In this document: positions 9,928-21,234 of the stretch, in pieces | How positions within the stretch are numbered: the first letter of the stretch is position 1 | Layout: the number at the start of each line of letters is the position of its first letter | NCBI GenBank assembly: GCA_022841565.1 | Contig: JALHRH010000007.1 | Coordinates: 1-44,424, forward strand | Direction of reading: 5' to 3' | Length of the DNA: 44,424 nt | Source: Mycobacterium sp. | Lineage (GTDB): Bacteria > Actinomycetota > Actinomycetes > Mycobacteriales > Mycobacteriaceae | Notes under the pieces: model-generated | Databases searched by the model: none | What the model saw: the letters and a program-made list of their open reading frames with translations, nothing else | Told to the model about the DNA's origin: nothing | Made by a program: the position numbers and the translations under genes

Positions 9928-12900
9928 ATGAGCTTCTTCGCGTTGCCGCCGGAGATCAATTCATCGCGGATGTTCGCCGGTGCTGGTCCGGCGCCGATGT
10001 TGGAGGCGGCGCTGGCCTGGGATGGGCTGGCACGGGAGTTGGCGACGGCGGCGGGGTCGTTTGCCTCGGTGACGTCGGACGTGGCGGGCCAGGCGTGGCA
10101 GGGCGCTGCAGCGACGAAGATGACGGCGGTAGCGGGGCGGTATGCGGGCTGGTTGAGTGAGGCGGCGGCGCGGGCGTCAGGGGCGTCGACGTCGGCGAAG
10201 GCGGTGGCGAGTGCGTTTGAGGCCGCGCGGGCCGCGACGGTGCATCCGCTGGCGGTGTCGGCGAACCGGAATGCGTTCGTGCGTTTGGTGGTGTCGAATC
10301 TTTTTGGTCAGAATGCGCCGGCGATCGCGGCTGCCGAGAGTTTGTATGAGGAGTTTTGGGCCGCCGATGTGGCGGCCATGGTGGGCTATCACGGCGGGGC
10401 GTCGGCGGCGGCCGCCGCGTTGTCGTCATGGGGTAACGGGCTGGCCGGTTTGCCAGGGTTGGGTCAGGTGGCGGCCTCGGCGGCTGCCAGCGCCGCCGCT
10501 ATTCCTGCCGTGAACACCGGCGTGGGGAACATCGGGTCATGGAATCTGGGCGGGGGCAACAGCGGCTTCCTCAATTTCGGCAATGGCAGCACCGGCAACG
10601 TCAACCTGGGTGACGGAAACCTCGGCAATTTGAACCTCGGCGGCGGGAACTTCGGCTCCTACAACCTGGGTCTGGGCAACACCGGGTTCACCAACCTGGG
10701 CCTCGGGAACTTCGGTCGGCTGAACCTGGGCTTGGGCAACAGCGGGAACAACAACTTCGGGTTCGGCAATATCGACAATGGAAACTTCGGTGCCGCAAAT
10801 ACTTTCAACCCGATCACCGGCGCCGCTGGGACGAATTTCGGTAACGCGAATGCCGGCGCGTTCAACCTGGGCAGCGCCAACTTCGGTTCCAACAACGTCG
10901 GGTTCGGAAACAGAGGTGACTTCAACTTCGGATTCGGCAATCACGGCAATAACAACATCGGTTTCGGGCTCACCGGTGACAACCGGGTGGGTATCGGTGC
11001 GCTGAACGCGGGGATTGGAAACCTCGGTTTCGGCAACTCCGGTAACAATAATATTGGCTTCTTCAACTCCGGCAACGGCAATTTCGGCTTGTTCAATTCC
11101 GGCGACGGCAATTTTGGCTTCGGCAACGGCGGTAACACAAACACCGGCTTCTGGAACGCCGGCGACACCAACACCGGATTCGGGAACTCCGGCGTCCGGA
11201 ACTTCGGCTTCGGAAACGCAGGCTCCGTCAACTTCGGGTTCGGTAACGCCGGCTCCATCAACATGGGCTTCGGGAACAGCGGCGCCAACAACACCGGTTG
11301 GTTCAACGCCGGCGACTTCAACACGGGCGCGTCGAACTCTGGTTCCACCAACACGGGTTACGGCAATGCCGGCGACGTCAACACCGGTCTTCTCAACGCG
11401 GGCGGCCTCAACACCGGTGTCGGTAGCGCGATCACCCCAGCGGGGGTGACGTCGTCCGGATTCGGCAACACAGGTACGGGCAGCTCCGGCTTCAACAACT
11501 CGGCCGACTTCTCGTCGGGCTTCCAGAACTCGGACGTTGGATTGGGTTTAGGCGGTATCTCGGGATTCAACAACACGAATTCGTTCACGACCGGCTTTAG
11601 TAACTCGGGCGTCAACAGTGTAGGTGTGGGGAACGTTGGCGACTTCAACGTTGGGCTCTCCAACTCCGGCCTGGCGAACTCCGGCATCGCGCACACCGGC
11701 GACTTCAACTCGGGCATCGGCCATTCGGGCAACAACAACGCGGGATTCTTCAACGCCGGTAACAATCAGGCGGGCTTTTTCGGTCGGGAGGGTGCGCCAG
11801 CGTCGCTGTTTGACCTGGGACCCCTAGCCCCTGTACTCGCGGCGCTGCCCGCACCGGCGGCACCTTTCACGCTGCCGGACCTCAACACGGGTCTGGGCAA
11901 TCTCGGCACCTGGAACGTCGGTGGGGGTAATCAAGGCTCGTTCAACCTGGGTAGCGGCAACTTCGGCAACGTGAACCTGGGCGGCGGAAACATCGGCAAT
12001 GCGAACCTTGGTAGCGGGAACTTCGGATTTGCCAACCTGGGCAACGGAAACATCGGCCACATTAACTTCGGCGACGGAAACTTCGGTCGCCTCAACTTCG
12101 GTAGCGGAAACGATGGCAGCGGAAACTTTGGCTTCGGTAATTTCGGCGACGGAAACTTCGGCGGCGGCAATAGCTTCAATCCCATCGATTTCAGTAACGG
12201 CAACAACATCGGCAGCGCCAACCGGGGCGCCTTCAACCTGGGCAGCGGCAACATCGGCTCGTCCAACGTCGGCTTCGGCAACAAGGGCTCGTTCAATTTT
12301 GGCTTCGGAAATAATGGCAACAACAATATCGGCTTCGGGCTGACGGGCGACAATCAGTTTGGCATTGGTGCGCTGAATTCCGGTATCGGAAACATGGGCT
12401 TTGGGAACTCCGGCAACAACAACATCGGCTTCTTCAATTCCGGCAACGGGAATTTCGGCTTCTTCAATTCTGGCGACGGCAACTTCGGCTTCGGGAACGC
12501 TGGTAACACGAACTCGGGCTTCTGGAACGCCGGCAGTATCAACACCGGTTTTGGGAACTCGGGTGGACTGAACTTCGGCTTCGGCAACGCCGGTAGCAAC
12601 AACGTGGGCGTCGGTAACGCCGGTGGTGCCAACATGGGTTATGGGAACTCGGGCCTTGACAATATGGGCGCGTTCAATACCGGCGGCGCCCCCGGATCCG
12701 GCACCGGGCCCGGTCTGAACACCGGTTTCTTTAACTCCGGCAGCCTCAATACAGGTGCCGGTAACACGGGCGCGACGAATACCGGCTTTTTCAACGCGGG
12801 TGATCTCAACACCGGCGTCGGGAGTTCGATCACTCCGGTGGGCGTGACGTCGTCGGGCTTCGGAAACGCCGGCGTGGGCACCTCGGGATTCTTCAACACC

Positions 12901-13182
12901 GGTAACGGGAACTCCGGCTTCCAGAACGTCGGCGCCAACAGCTCGGGGTTCATGAATTCGGGCACCGGACACACCGGCTTGTTCAACACGGGCAGTGACA
13001 ACACCGGAATCGCGAACTCCAACAGCTTCAACTACGGCATCGGTATCTCGGCGCCGCTGGGCGGCAGCTCAGGTGCTTTCCACACCGGGTCGGGTAGCTC
13101 GGGCGTCGGCAACGCGGGTGACAACAGTGCAGGCTTGTTCAACCAGGGGGACAACCAGGCGGGCTTCTTCGGCCAACCGTAA
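9928..13182 (+). CDS. PPE53: PPE-MPTR family protein (PPE53-like, enlarged)
   Basis: 1084-residue PPE protein. The N-terminal PPE domain (about 1-180) has PPE at residues 7-9, the W57-Q-G turn and the NLFGQN segment typical of the family. The remainder is made of MPTR repeats of the form N-x-G-x-G-N-x-G, with F, L or I at the hydrophobic positions. PPE proteins of this type are exported by ESX-5 as heterodimers with PE partners; no PE gene is adjacent, so the partner must be elsewhere. The ATG at 9928 has AAAGGGA seven bases upstream. The repeat region is two homologous blocks of about 425 residues, making the protein roughly twice as long as remembered PPE53 of M. tuberculosis (590). It is convergent with nuoN, with only 17 bases between the stops. 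Confidence 0.93.
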   Translation: MSFFALPPEINSSRMFAGAGPAPMLEAALAWDGLARELATAAGSFASVTSDVAGQAWQGAAATKMTAVAGRYAGWLSEAAARASGASTSAKAVASAFEAARAATVHPLAVSANRNAFVRLVVSNLFGQNAPAIAAAESLYEEFWAADVAAMVGYHGGASAAAAALSSWGNGLAGLPGLGQVAASAAASAAAIPAVNTGVGNIGSWNLGGGNSGFLNFGNGSTGNVNLGDGNLGNLNLGGGNFGSYNLGLGNTGFTNLGLGNFGRLNLGLGNSGNNNFGFGNIDNGNFGAANTFNPITGAAGTNFGNANAGAFNLGSANFGSNNVGFGNRGDFNFGFGNHGNNNIGFGLTGDNRVGIGALNAGIGNLGFGNSGNNNIGFFNSGNGNFGLFNSGDGNFGFGNGGNTNTGFWNAGDTNTGFGNSGVRNFGFGNAGSVNFGFGNAGSINMGFGNSGANNTGWFNAGDFNTGASNSGSTNTGYGNAGDVNTGLLNAGGLNTGVGSAITPAGVTSSGFGNTGTGSSGFNNSADFSSGFQNSDVGLGLGGISGFNNTNSFTTGFSNSGVNSVGVGNVGDFNVGLSNSGLANSGIAHTGDFNSGIGHSGNNNAGFFNAGNNQAGFFGREGAPASLFDLGPLAPVLAALPAPAAPFTLPDLNTGLGNLGTWNVGGGNQGSFNLGSGNFGNVNLGGGNIGNANLGSGNFGFANLGNGNIGHINFGDGNFGRLNFGSGNDGSGNFGFGNFGDGNFGGGNSFNPIDFSNGNNIGSANRGAFNLGSGNIGSSNVGFGNKGSFNFGFGNNGNNNIGFGLTGDNQFGIGALNSGIGNMGFGNSGNNNIGFFNSGNGNFGFFNSGDGNFGFGNAGNTNSGFWNAGSINTGFGNSGGLNFGFGNAGSNNVGVGNAGGANMGYGNSGLDNMGAFNTGGAPGSGTGPGLNTGFFNSGSLNTGAGNTGATNTGFFNAGDLNTGVGSSITPVGVTSSGFGNAGVGTSGFFNTGNGNSGFQNVGANSSGFMNSGTGHTGLFNTGSDNTGIANSNSFNYGIGISAPLGGSSGAFHTGSGSSGVGNAGDNSAGLFNQGDNQAGFFGQP
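10513..11784 (+). repeat. MPTR block A of the PPE protein (residues 196-619)
   Basis: First copy of an internal duplication. It begins [15 protein letters not shown] and ends NNQAGFFG. Landmarks FNPI (293), [13 protein letters not shown] (502) and NNQAGFFG recur in block B in the same order. Confidence 0.8.
11884..13176 (+). repeat. MPTR block B of the PPE protein (residues 653-1083)
   Basis: Second copy, beginning [15 protein letters not shown]. The FNPI landmark is offset from block A by exactly 457 residues, and [13 protein letters not shown] by 466 because of a nine-residue insertion near [11 protein letters not shown]. Protein similarity is high, while many codons differ at third positions, pointing to an old duplication. 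Confidence 0.8.
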
Positions 13183-13199
13183 GTCGTGCCAGCGTTGGC

Positions 13200-14786
13200 T
13201 CACTGCGCAAACTGCGCCGCGCGCTCGGCGAGGTCGAGCACCGGTTGCGGCAGGATTCCCAGCAGCACCGTCACCACCGCGCACACGGCAATGGCCGCCT
13301 TGCTCAGCACCCCGGGCGCCATCACATGCGGTGTGTCGTCGGTGGGCTCGGTGAAGAACATCGACACGATCACCCGGACGTAGAAGTAGGCGGCCACCCC
13401 GCTCGAGATCACACCGATCACCACCAGCGGCACCGCGCCGCCCTGGGCGGCGCCCTTGAACACGGCGAACTTGCTGATGAATCCGCTCGTCAGCGGGATA
13501 CCCGCGAACGCCAACAAGAACATCGAAAGCATCACGCCCACAATGGGAGAGCGCTGACCCAACCCAGCCCAGTGCGCAAGATCGGCGTCTTCGATGTCCT
13601 CGGAGTTACGGACCAGGCCGACGATAGCGAAGGCGCCGACGGTGCTGAAGCTGTAGGCGACCAGATAGAACAAGGTGCCCGACAAGCCCGCGGCGTTGTC
13701 GGCGATCACGCCAGTCAGGATGAAGCCGACATGCGCGACCGACGAATAGGCCAGCATCCGTTTGACATTGGTCTGGTTCACCGCGGTGATGGTCCCTACC
13801 GCCATGGTCAGGATCGAGATTCCCCACAACACCGGGCGCCACTCGTGGTGCAGCGGCGGCAGCGCGACGTAGACCACGCGCAGCAGGGCACCGAACGCCG
13901 CGACTTTGGTTGCCGCCGCCATGAAACCCGTGATCGGGGTGGGAGCGCCCTGGTACACGTCGGGGATCCACGAATGGAACGGCACCGCACCGACTTTGAA
14001 CAGCAGGCCAACCGACAGCAGCGCGACACCAACCAGCGCCATCGACGTGTCGTCCTCTGCCGCAAGAGAATCCCTGATCGCGCCCAGCGTCAGCGTGCCG
14101 GTCGCGCCGTAGAGCAGTGCGAAGCCGTAGAGGAAGAACGCCGACGAGAACGCGCCCAGCAGGAAGTACTTCAACGACGACTCCTGCGACACCAATCGAC
14201 GGTGCCGGGCCAGCCCGCACATCAGGTACAGCGGCAGCGACAGGACCTCCAACGCGACGAACATGGTCAGCAGGTCGTTGGAGGCGGGGAACACCATCAT
14301 GCCGCCGACCGACAGCGTCAGCAGCGGGAATAGCTCCGTTTGGGCAACCCCGGCGCGTTCGGCCTCGTGCTCGGTGTCGCTGCCGGGCACCGCGGACGCT
14401 TGTGGGGTAAAGGAATCCAGGCCGGCGAACACCTTGCTCTTTTCGGCGGTTCTGGGCGCCGGAACCGGTCGCTGACTGCGCTCGGCGACGAAGATCACCG
14501 CCAGCACCGAAACCAGCACGATGGTGCCTTGCAGGAACAGCGTGGGCCGGTCCACCGCCAACGCTCCGAGCACCGCACGGCGCCCTTCGGCCGGGACCGA
14601 CTTGGCCACCGCGATGACCGCGACGAACGCCGCGGCCAGCCCGCCGAGGGCCAGCACCACCTGCGCGCCATAGCGAAGCCGCCGCGGCAGGAACGCTTCG
14701 ACCAGCACGCCGATCACCGCGATACCGAACACGATGAACATCGGGGACAGCAGGAAGTACTCGATGCTGGGGCTGGGCAGCGTCAT
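13200..14786 (-). CDS. nuoN: NADH-quinone oxidoreductase subunit N
   Basis: 528-residue antiporter-like membrane subunit of complex I, last gene of the nuo operon. It has about 14 hydrophobic helices and the conserved proton-channel stretch FKVGAVPFHSWIPDVYQGAPTP, whose lysine and proline-broken helix are hallmarks of the NuoL/M/N family. Insertions relative to E. coli NuoN (485) include a hydrophilic loop around residues 112-150 (QRPVPAPRTAEKSK onward). The ATG overlaps the nuoM stop by four bases. The stop is separated by 17 bases from the convergent PPE-MPTR gene, with no convincing terminator between them. Confidence 0.97.
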   Translation of the reverse strand: MTLPSPSIEYFLLSPMFIVFGIAVIGVLVEAFLPRRLRYGAQVVLALGGLAAAFVAVIAVAKSVPAEGRRAVLGALAVDRPTLFLQGTIVLVSVLAVIFVAERSQRPVPAPRTAEKSKVFAGLDSFTPQASAVPGSDTEHEAERAGVAQTELFPLLTLSVGGMMVFPASNDLLTMFVALEVLSLPLYLMCGLARHRRLVSQESSLKYFLLGAFSSAFFLYGFALLYGATGTLTLGAIRDSLAAEDDTSMALVGVALLSVGLLFKVGAVPFHSWIPDVYQGAPTPITGFMAAATKVAAFGALLRVVYVALPPLHHEWRPVLWGISILTMAVGTITAVNQTNVKRMLAYSSVAHVGFILTGVIADNAAGLSGTLFYLVAYSFSTVGAFAIVGLVRNSEDIEDADLAHWAGLGQRSPIVGVMLSMFLLAFAGIPLTSGFISKFAVFKGAAQGGAVPLVVIGVISSGVAAYFYVRVIVSMFFTEPTDDTPHVMAPGVLSKAAIAVCAVVTVLLGILPQPVLDLAERAAQFAQ

Positions 14787-16432
14787 TGGTGCGGTCCTTC
14801 GGCTTTCCTGGGTGCGCCGGCCATCGGGCCGCGAATGGGCACAGTTGGCGCCGGATCATGCTGACCGATGGTGGTCATGGTGTTCTCGACCGCCGGGTTG
14901 ATGACGTCCAGCACCGGCTTGGGGTAGACGCCGAGCACGAACAACAGGGCCATTAGCGGCGCGACGACGATCATCTCGCGCCCCACCAGATCGCGAATCT
15001 TCTCGTTCCCCGTGGCGACCGGGCCGGTCATCATGCGCTGGTAGAGCCACAGCATGTAGATGGCCGCCAGCACCAGCGCGGTCACCCCGAAGGCCGCGGC
15101 CACCCAGTAGCGGTTGAAAGTGCCCAGCAATACCAGGAATTCGCTGACGAACGGCGCCAGGCCGGGTAGCGACAGGGTGGCCATGCACGAGACGAGGAAG
15201 GTGCCGGCCAGGATCGGTGCCACCTTCTGTACGCCGCCGTAATCCGCGATGTTGCGGCTGCCGCCGCGGGAGACCAGGAAACCAGCAATCAGGAACACCG
15301 CCGCCGTGGAGATGCCGTGGTTGAGCATGTACAGCGTCGAGCCGCTCTGGCCCTGGGTGGTCATCACGAAGATGCCGGCAATGATGAACCCGAAGTGGGA
15401 GATCGACGTGTAGGCGATCAGGCGCATCATGTCGGTCTGGCCGATCGCCACAATCGCGCCGTAGATCACGCCGATGATGGCAAGTGTGACGATCGCCGGA
15501 CGGAAATATGCTGAGGCGTCGGGGAATAGCTGCAGGCAGTAGCGCAGCATGCCGAAGGTGCCGACCTTATCCATCACCGCGGTGATCAGCACCGCGGTGG
15601 CCGGGGTGGATTCCACCGCGGCGTCGGGCAGCCAACGGTGCAGCGGCCACAGCGGAGCCTTGATCGCGAACGCGAACATGAAGCCCAGGAAAATCGCCTT
15701 GAACGCCGCCGGTTCCACACCGCCATAACGGCCGGCCTTGACGTCGTTCACGATTCGGACGAAATCGAAGGTGCCGCCGCCATGCTGGCTGGTGACCACG
15801 TATAGGCCGATCACCGCCGCGAGCATGATCAACCCACCGAACAGGTTGTACAGCAGGAACTTCACCGCGGCCCGCGAACGGTCCTTGCCCTGCCCGAACC
15901 CGCCGATCAGGAAGTACATCGGGATGAGCATCGCCTCGAAGAAGACGTAGAACAGCAGCACGTCCAGGGCCACCACGGAGATCAGCACCATCGACTCGAT
16001 GGCCAGCGTCAGGGCAACATAGGCGTGCACGCCGCGCGGGTTGGGCTCGCCACCTGACGATCGCAAGCGCAGCGAAGCCGGGCGCTGCGGGTCGTCAGCA
16101 TCGCCCGAGTCGTTCCAGCCGGCCACCAGCAGCAACGGGATCAGCACCGTGGTCAGCACCACCAGGATCAGCGCGATGCCGTCCACACCCAGGGAGTAAC
16201 CGGCGCCGAAAGCCGGTATCCAGGTGCGTTTTTCGACGAACTGGTAGGTGTCGCCGCCGGGCTTGAATCCGACGGCCACCACGATCGACACCGCCAACGT
16301 CGCGACGGCGACCACCAGGCCGGTCCACTTGGCGAGCCGACGCAGGTCCGGCGGCAACAGAATGATCAGCACCGCACCGGCCAGCGGCACCAACCACAGC
16401 ACACTCAGCCACGGGATGTTGGTGGTCACCAC
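14783..16432 (-). CDS. nuoM: NADH-quinone oxidoreductase subunit M
   Basis: 549-residue antiporter-like proton-pumping subunit. Visible hallmarks are the [15 protein letters not shown] helix with its buried glutamate, [27 protein letters not shown] (channel lysine and broken helix) and [14 protein letters not shown]. The start is one of two adjacent GTG codons, at 16432 or 16429; the latter gives a GTGA overlap with nuoL, the former a seven-base overlap. The C-terminal tail ([17 protein letters not shown] onward) is hydrophilic, as in remembered M. tuberculosis NuoM (553). A four-base overlap joins it to nuoN. Confidence 0.97.
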   Translation of the reverse strand: MVTTNIPWLSVLWLVPLAGAVLIILLPPDLRRLAKWTGLVVAVATLAVSIVVAVGFKPGGDTYQFVEKRTWIPAFGAGYSLGVDGIALILVVLTTVLIPLLLVAGWNDSGDADDPQRPASLRLRSSGGEPNPRGVHAYVALTLAIESMVLISVVALDVLLFYVFFEAMLIPMYFLIGGFGQGKDRSRAAVKFLLYNLFGGLIMLAAVIGLYVVTSQHGGGTFDFVRIVNDVKAGRYGGVEPAAFKAIFLGFMFAFAIKAPLWPLHRWLPDAAVESTPATAVLITAVMDKVGTFGMLRYCLQLFPDASAYFRPAIVTLAIIGVIYGAIVAIGQTDMMRLIAYTSISHFGFIIAGIFVMTTQGQSGSTLYMLNHGISTAAVFLIAGFLVSRGGSRNIADYGGVQKVAPILAGTFLVSCMATLSLPGLAPFVSEFLVLLGTFNRYWVAAAFGVTALVLAAIYMLWLYQRMMTGPVATGNEKIRDLVGREMIVVAPLMALLFVLGVYPKPVLDVINPAVENTMTTIGQHDPAPTVPIRGPMAGAPRKAEGPHQ

Positions 16433-18315
16433 AGGTTCACCACCAACAGTGCGCCGGCCACCAGGGCCGCACCCGCCAGCATCGACAACGCGTAGTTGCG
16501 GGCGAAGCCGGTTTGTAAGCCTCGCAACCGATTTGATGTCCGGCCCACCAGTGCGGCCAGCCCGTTGACCGAGCCGTCCACCCCGGAGTTGTCGACGGCG
16601 ACCAGCCTGCCCGTCAGGTGCGCACCCGGGCGCATGAAGACCTCCTCGTTGAAGGCATCGCCGTACGCGTCGGCGCGTGCGGCCGTCGTCAAGACCGAGA
16701 CCTGAGCCGGGGCCACCCGCGGAATCTCCGCCCTGCCGCCGTACATGCGGTAGGCCACCGCGATGCCGACGACCACCACGCCGAGCGCCAGCGAGGTGCT
16801 GACCCAGGCCGGCGCGACGTGCGCGGTCTCCTCATGCGTGCCGACGACGGGTTCAAGCCAGTTTTTCAGCGTGCCGCCGATCGCGAACAGGCCGCCGGAG
16901 AACACCGAGCCGACCGCCAGCAGAATCATCGGCCACGTCATCAGGGCGGGTGCCTCGTGCGGATGCGAGCTTGGGGCCCAGCGCTTTTTACCGAAGAACG
17001 TCATCAGCATCACGCGGGTCATGTAGAAGGCGGTGATGCCCGCCCCCAGCAGAGCGGCCCCGCCGAGCACCCAACCCCGGGTGCCGCCGGCGCCCAGCGC
17101 GGCTTCGATGATCGCGTCCTTGGAGAAGAAGCCCGCGAACGGTGGCACCCCGATGATGGCGAGGTAGCCCAGGCCGAACGTCACGAACGTGACCGGCAGG
17201 GCCTTGCGTAGCCCGCCGTAGCGGCGCATGTCCTGCTCCTCATGCATGGCGTGGATGATCGATCCGGACCCAAGGAACAGGCCGGCCTTGAAGAAGCCGT
17301 GGGTGAGCAGATGCATGATCGCGAACGCGTAGCCGGCCGGGCCGAGACCGGCGGCCAGCACCATGTAGCCGATCTGGCTCATCGTGGAAGCGGCCAGCGC
17401 CCGCTTGATGTCGTCCTTGGCGCAGCCGATGAACGCCCCCAGCATCAGGGTGACGGCGCCGACGATGACGACGGCCAGCTGTGCGCCGGGGGCCAGGTTG
17501 AACACCGGGTTGGACCGCACGATGAGGTAGACACCGGCGGTCACCATGGTGGCGGCGTGGATCAGCGCCGACACCGGAGTGGGGCCCTCCATCGCGTCAC
17601 CCAACCAGGCCTGGAGCGGAACCTGGGCCGATTTGGCGCAGGCCCCCAACAACAACAGCAACCCCATCGCGTTCAACACGCCTTGACTGGCCCCAGGCGC
17701 CCCCGCGAACACGCCGCTGTAGGAGACGGTGCCGAACGTGGCGAACATCAGGAACATGGCCAGTGCCAGGCCGGCGTCGCCGACCCGGTTCATCACGAAC
17801 GCCTTCTTGGCCGCCGTGGCCGCCGAGGGCTTGTGGTACCAGAAGCCGATCAACAGGTAGGACGCCAAACCGACGCCCTCCCAGCCCACGTAGAGCAACA
17901 CATAGTTGTCGGCGACCACGAGCAGCAGCATCGAGGCCAGGAACAGGTTGAGGTAGCCGAAAAACCTTCTGCGGTCTTCGTCTTCGGCCATGTAGGCGAT
18001 CGAATAGATGTGGATCAGCGACCCGACGCCGGAGATCAGGAGCACGAAACACATGGAGAGCTGATCGATCTGCAGCCCGAAGTCGACCTGTAGCTGTCCT
18101 ACCGGCATCCAGGTGAACACCTTCTGATGGATGACACGGTCGTCGGAGCTACGGCCGAGCAGGTCGGCCAGCAACGTCGCACCCACGCCGAACGCCGAGA
18201 GGGCGGCCGCAGTGCCCAGCCAGTGGCCCCACGCGTCGGTGCGTCTACCGCCGAACAGCAGGATCGCAGCACCCGCCAGCGGCAGTGCCACCAGCAGCCA
18301 GGTGTAGTCAATCAT
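16426..18315 (-). CDS. nuoL: NADH-quinone oxidoreductase subunit L
   Basis: 629-residue largest antiporter-like subunit, which includes the long lateral helix at its C-terminus. The core motif [37 protein letters not shown] is present in full, as is [19 protein letters not shown] placed the start at the ATG at 18313-18315 ([13 protein letters not shown]), ten bases after the nuoK stop; an upstream extension of 20 polar residues would overlap nuoK and is unlikely. Length agrees with M. tuberculosis NuoL (633, recalled). Confidence 0.97.
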   Translation of the reverse strand: MIDYTWLLVALPLAGAAILLFGGRRTDAWGHWLGTAAALSAFGVGATLLADLLGRSSDDRVIHQKVFTWMPVGQLQVDFGLQIDQLSMCFVLLISGVGSLIHIYSIAYMAEDEDRRRFFGYLNLFLASMLLLVVADNYVLLYVGWEGVGLASYLLIGFWYHKPSAATAAKKAFVMNRVGDAGLALAMFLMFATFGTVSYSGVFAGAPGASQGVLNAMGLLLLLGACAKSAQVPLQAWLGDAMEGPTPVSALIHAATMVTAGVYLIVRSNPVFNLAPGAQLAVVIVGAVTLMLGAFIGCAKDDIKRALAASTMSQIGYMVLAAGLGPAGYAFAIMHLLTHGFFKAGLFLGSGSIIHAMHEEQDMRRYGGLRKALPVTFVTFGLGYLAIIGVPPFAGFFSKDAIIEAALGAGGTRGWVLGGAALLGAGITAFYMTRVMLMTFFGKKRWAPSSHPHEAPALMTWPMILLAVGSVFSGGLFAIGGTLKNWLEPVVGTHEETAHVAPAWVSTSLALGVVVVGIAVAYRMYGGRAEIPRVAPAQVSVLTTAARADAYGDAFNEEVFMRPGAHLTGRLVAVDNSGVDGSVNGLAALVGRTSNRLRGLQTGFARNYALSMLAGAALVAGALLVVNLW

Positions 18316-18325
18316 CTTGGCGTTC

Positions 18326-18625
18326 TCAGCCTTTGAGTAGATTCGCGTCGTCGACCGACGCCGATTTGCGGGCACGGAAAATCGTCATGATGATGGCCAG
18401 GCCGATGACGACCTCGCACGCGGCGACCACCATGGTGAAGAACGCGATCATCTGTCCGTCGAGCTTGCCGTGCAGCCTCGCGAAGGTGACGAACGCCAGG
18501 TTGACGGCGTTGAGCATCAACTCCACGCACATGAACATGACGATCGCGTTGCGCCGCAGCAGCACACCAGAAGCGCCGATGGTGAACAGCAGCGCCGAAA
18601 GATACAGGTAGTTCGCCGGATTCAC
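18326..18625 (-). CDS. nuoK: NADH-quinone oxidoreductase subunit K
   Basis: 99-residue, three-helix membrane subunit of complex I, the standard length. The two buried glutamates of the proton path are visible in [14 protein letters not shown] and [10 protein letters not shown]. The GTG start (18623-18625) overlaps the nuoJ stop by four bases. A gap of ten bases separates it from nuoL, one of only two non-overlapping junctions in the operon. Confidence 0.97.
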   Translation of the reverse strand: MNPANYLYLSALLFTIGASGVLLRRNAIVMFMCVELMLNAVNLAFVTFARLHGKLDGQMIAFFTMVVAACEVVIGLAIIMTIFRARKSASVDDANLLKG

Positions 18626-19416
18626 GACAAACCTCCTTTCGGGCCCCCTGCGACGGCTTCCGGTGAGGGCGTGTGCAGGCCGTCGGCTCCGCGGGTCCGC
18701 AGGATCTTGGAGACCGACAGTTCCGAGTACGAGCCGTCGGGCAGCAGTGCGGCCACGTCGACGGCGTTGTGCCGGGCGTAGACGCCGGGGTTGGGCAGCG
18801 GGGTTGGGTGACCGCCCCCGCCGAGACGGAAGCGTTCTTCGGAGAGCTCACGTTGGGTCTTTCGGCGCTCGAACCGCTCCCGGTGCGCCAGAATCATCGC
18901 CCCGACCGCGGCGGTGATCAGCAGCGCGCTGGTCAATTCGAAAGCCCACAGGTAGCGCGCGAAGATCAGCGCAGCAAGCCCTTCGACGTTGCCGTTGGCG
19001 TTGGCGGCGGTCAGTCCGGAGAAGCCGCCGCTCGCCACATTGCCGATCCCGGCGATCAGCGCGACGCCGAACCCGACGCCGGTGATCACCGCGGCGACGC
19101 GCTGCCCGCGCAGGGTTTCCTTCAGCGATTCCGCGGAGTCAACACCGATCAGCATCAGCACGAACAGGAACAGCATCATCACCGCGCCGGTATAGACCAC
19201 CACCTGCACGACCCCCAGGAACAGCGCATCCTGGGCCATGTAGAACACCGCCAGGATGAGCATCGTCATGGCCAGGTACATCGCCGAGTAGACGGCGTTG
19301 ACCGCCAGCACCACCCCGAGTGCGCCGACAACCGCCAGCGTGCCCAACACCCAGAACATCGCCGCCTCGCCGGTGGAGGTGCGGACGATGGTGTCCGCTG
19401 CCAGCGTCGTGATCAT
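18622..19416 (-). CDS. nuoJ: NADH-quinone oxidoreductase subunit J
   Basis: 264-residue membrane subunit with five N-terminal helices, including [49 protein letters not shown], where the family's pi-bulge helix lies. A long hydrophilic C-terminal extension (about residues 165-264, [17 protein letters not shown] onward) is typical of actinobacterial NuoJ and absent from E. coli. The start is the ATG at 19414-19416 (MITTLAADT), overlapping the nuoI stop by four bases. Confidence 0.96.
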   Translation of the reverse strand: MITTLAADTIVRTSTGEAAMFWVLGTLAVVGALGVVLAVNAVYSAMYLAMTMLILAVFYMAQDALFLGVVQVVVYTGAVMMLFLFVLMLIGVDSAESLKETLRGQRVAAVITGVGFGVALIAGIGNVASGGFSGLTAANANGNVEGLAALIFARYLWAFELTSALLITAAVGAMILAHRERFERRKTQRELSEERFRLGGGGHPTPLPNPGVYARHNAVDVAALLPDGSYSELSVSKILRTRGADGLHTPSPEAVAGGPKGGLS

Positions 19417-19961
19417 CGGGTTTCCTGACTTTCGCGCAGGCCGTGGGCCGTTATGTTGCCCAGGTAGTAGTCCTGGTCGGTGGCGCCTTCGGCCCGCGGG
19501 TGCGGTGGCTGCGTCATCTCCGGGAGCAGTGGCGCCAGCAGCCGGTCTTTCTCGTAGATCAGGTCCGCGCGGTTGTCGTCGGCCATCTCGTAGTCGTTGG
19601 TCATGGTCAACGCGCGGGTGGGGCAAGCCTCGACGCACAACCCGCACCCGATGCAGCGCAGGTAGTTGATCTGGTAGACCCGGCCGTAGCGTTCTCCCGG
19701 CGAAAACCGTTGCTCCGCAGTGTTGTCCGCGCCCTCGACATAGATCGCGTCGGCCGGGCAGGCCCAGGCACACAGCTCGCAGCCGATGCACTTCTCCAAG
19801 CCGTCGGGGTACCGGTTGAGCTGATGACGGCCGTGGTAGCGCGGTGCCACCGGGCCGGGCTTCTCCGGATACTCCTCGGTGATGTTCTTTTTGAACATTG
19901 ACCCGAAGGTCACCCCAAAGCCGGCCAGGGGCTCTAGCAGGCGCCCAAAAATGTTAGCCAT
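19413..19961 (-). CDS. nuoI: NADH-quinone oxidoreductase subunit I (two 4Fe-4S clusters)
   Basis: 182-residue ferredoxin-like subunit carrying clusters N6a and N6b, which pass electrons toward N2 in NuoB. Both motifs are intact: [12 protein letters not shown] and [12 protein letters not shown]. The start at the ATG 19959-19961 ([12 protein letters not shown]) overlaps the end of nuoH by eight bases. The C-terminal tail after the second motif is short and acidic. Confidence 0.97.
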   Translation of the reverse strand: MANIFGRLLEPLAGFGVTFGSMFKKNITEEYPEKPGPVAPRYHGRHQLNRYPDGLEKCIGCELCAWACPADAIYVEGADNTAEQRFSPGERYGRVYQINYLRCIGCGLCVEACPTRALTMTNDYEMADDNRADLIYEKDRLLAPLLPEMTQPPHPRAEGATDQDYYLGNITAHGLRESQETR

Positions 19962-21234
19962 GTGCCTTCTCCTTGCTCGCACCTACTGGCCGTTCGAGTG
20001 TTCGCTCGAGCCTTGTCGGAGGCAGTGGTGGTGTCGGGAATGCCGGTTGCGCTGCGGCAACACTGTCGGCGTAGAGCTGCTGCTTGCGCCGCTTGCGGGG
20101 GCTGGGCGCGCTGAACGGTTTTCGCAGCGTCAGGATCAACGCCACGGCGAAGACGAGGCTGCTCACCACCAACAGGGTGGTCCAGTGCTCATAGCCCTGG
20201 TTGCGCAGGCTTCGGATGACGGCCGCGATCATGATCCACACCAGCGACACCGGGATCAGCAGCTTCCAGCCCAGTGACATGAACTGGTCATAGCGGAACC
20301 GGGGCAGGGTGGCCCGCAGCCAGAAATAGATGAACAGGAAGGTCCACATCTTGGCGGTGAACCAGAGCACCGGCCACCAGCCGGAGTTGGCGCCATCCCA
20401 CATGTTCAGCGGCCACGGGGCGTGCCAGCCGCCGAAGAACAGGGCGGTGGCCAGTGACGACACCGTCATCATGTTGATGTACTCGGCCAGCATGAAAATC
20501 GCGAACTTCAGCGAGGAGTACTCGGTGTGGAAACCGGCGACCAACTCGCCCTCGGCTTCCGGCAGATCGAAGGGCGCCCGGTTAGTCTCGCCCACCATCG
20601 AGATGAGGTAGATCACGAACGACGGCAGCAGCAGGAACACGTACCACACTCGGTCCTGGGCGGCCACAATCTGCGACGTGGACATCGAGCCCGCGAACAG
20701 GAACACCGCCGCGAAGGACAACCCCATCGCCACCTCGTAGGAGATGACCTGCGCGGTCGAGCGCACCCCACCCAACAGGGGGTAGGTGGATCCCGACGCC
20801 CACCCGCCGAGCACGATGCCGTACACGCCGATGGCCGACAGCCCCAGGATGAACAGCACCGCGACCGGAAGGTCGGTCAGCTGCAAGGGTGTCCGGTGAC
20901 CGAACACCGACACCTCGGGGCCGAACGGGATGAACGCGAATGCGGTGAACGCGGGGATCGCCGAGATGGCCGGCGCCGCGAAGTACACGAACCAGTCGAC
21001 GCCCTTGGGGGTGATGCTCTCCTTGAGCGCCAGCTTGATGCCGTCGGCGAGGCTTTGCAGGGTGCCCCACGGTCCCGCCCGGTTGGGGCCGGGCCGCAAC
21101 TGCATCCAACCGAGGATCTTGCGCTCAGCCAGGATCGCCACCAGCACATTCAGCATCAGGAACACGAAGATGGCCAGCGCCTTGCCCAGGACAAGCCACC
21201 ACGGGTCATGTCCGAAGGCGGTCAAACCGTTCAT
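19954..21234 (-). CDS. nuoH: NADH-quinone oxidoreductase subunit H
   Basis: 426-residue membrane subunit that lines the quinone chamber with NuoB and NuoD. Diagnostic segments are [37 protein letters not shown] and the acidic loop [25 protein letters not shown] next to the quinone site. The start is the ATG at 21232-21234 ([13 protein letters not shown]), which overlaps the nuoG stop (ATGA); a longer frame exists but would lie within nuoG. A C-terminal basic and proline-rich tail (KRRKQQLY onward) extends past the E. coli length. Confidence 0.97.
   Translation of the reverse strand: MNGLTAFGHDPWWLVLGKALAIFVFLMLNVLVAILAERKILGWMQLRPGPNRAGPWGTLQSLADGIKLALKESITPKGVDWFVYFAAPAISAIPAFTAFAFIPFGPEVSVFGHRTPLQLTDLPVAVLFILGLSAIGVYGIVLGGWASGSTYPLLGGVRSTAQVISYEVAMGLSFAAVFLFAGSMSTSQIVAAQDRVWYVFLLLPSFVIYLISMVGETNRAPFDLPEAEGELVAGFHTEYSSLKFAIFMLAEYINMMTVSSLATALFFGGWHAPWPLNMWDGANSGWWPVLWFTAKMWTFLFIYFWLRATLPRFRYDQFMSLGWKLLIPVSLVWIMIAAVIRSLRNQGYEHWTTLLVVSSLVFAVALILTLRKPFSAPSPRKRRKQQLYADSVAAAQPAFPTPPLPPTRLERTLERPVGASKEKAHG

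Noticed and set aside
11824..12972. 382-residue open frame antisense to the PPE-MPTR gene
   Set aside because: Its composition simply mirrors the N-x-G repeats of the sense strand; no start signal or recognisable domain.
13188..13199. Possible terminator hairpin GCCA-GCGT-TGGC between the PPE and nuoN stops
   Set aside because: Four-base stem and no T-run; too weak to call a terminator.
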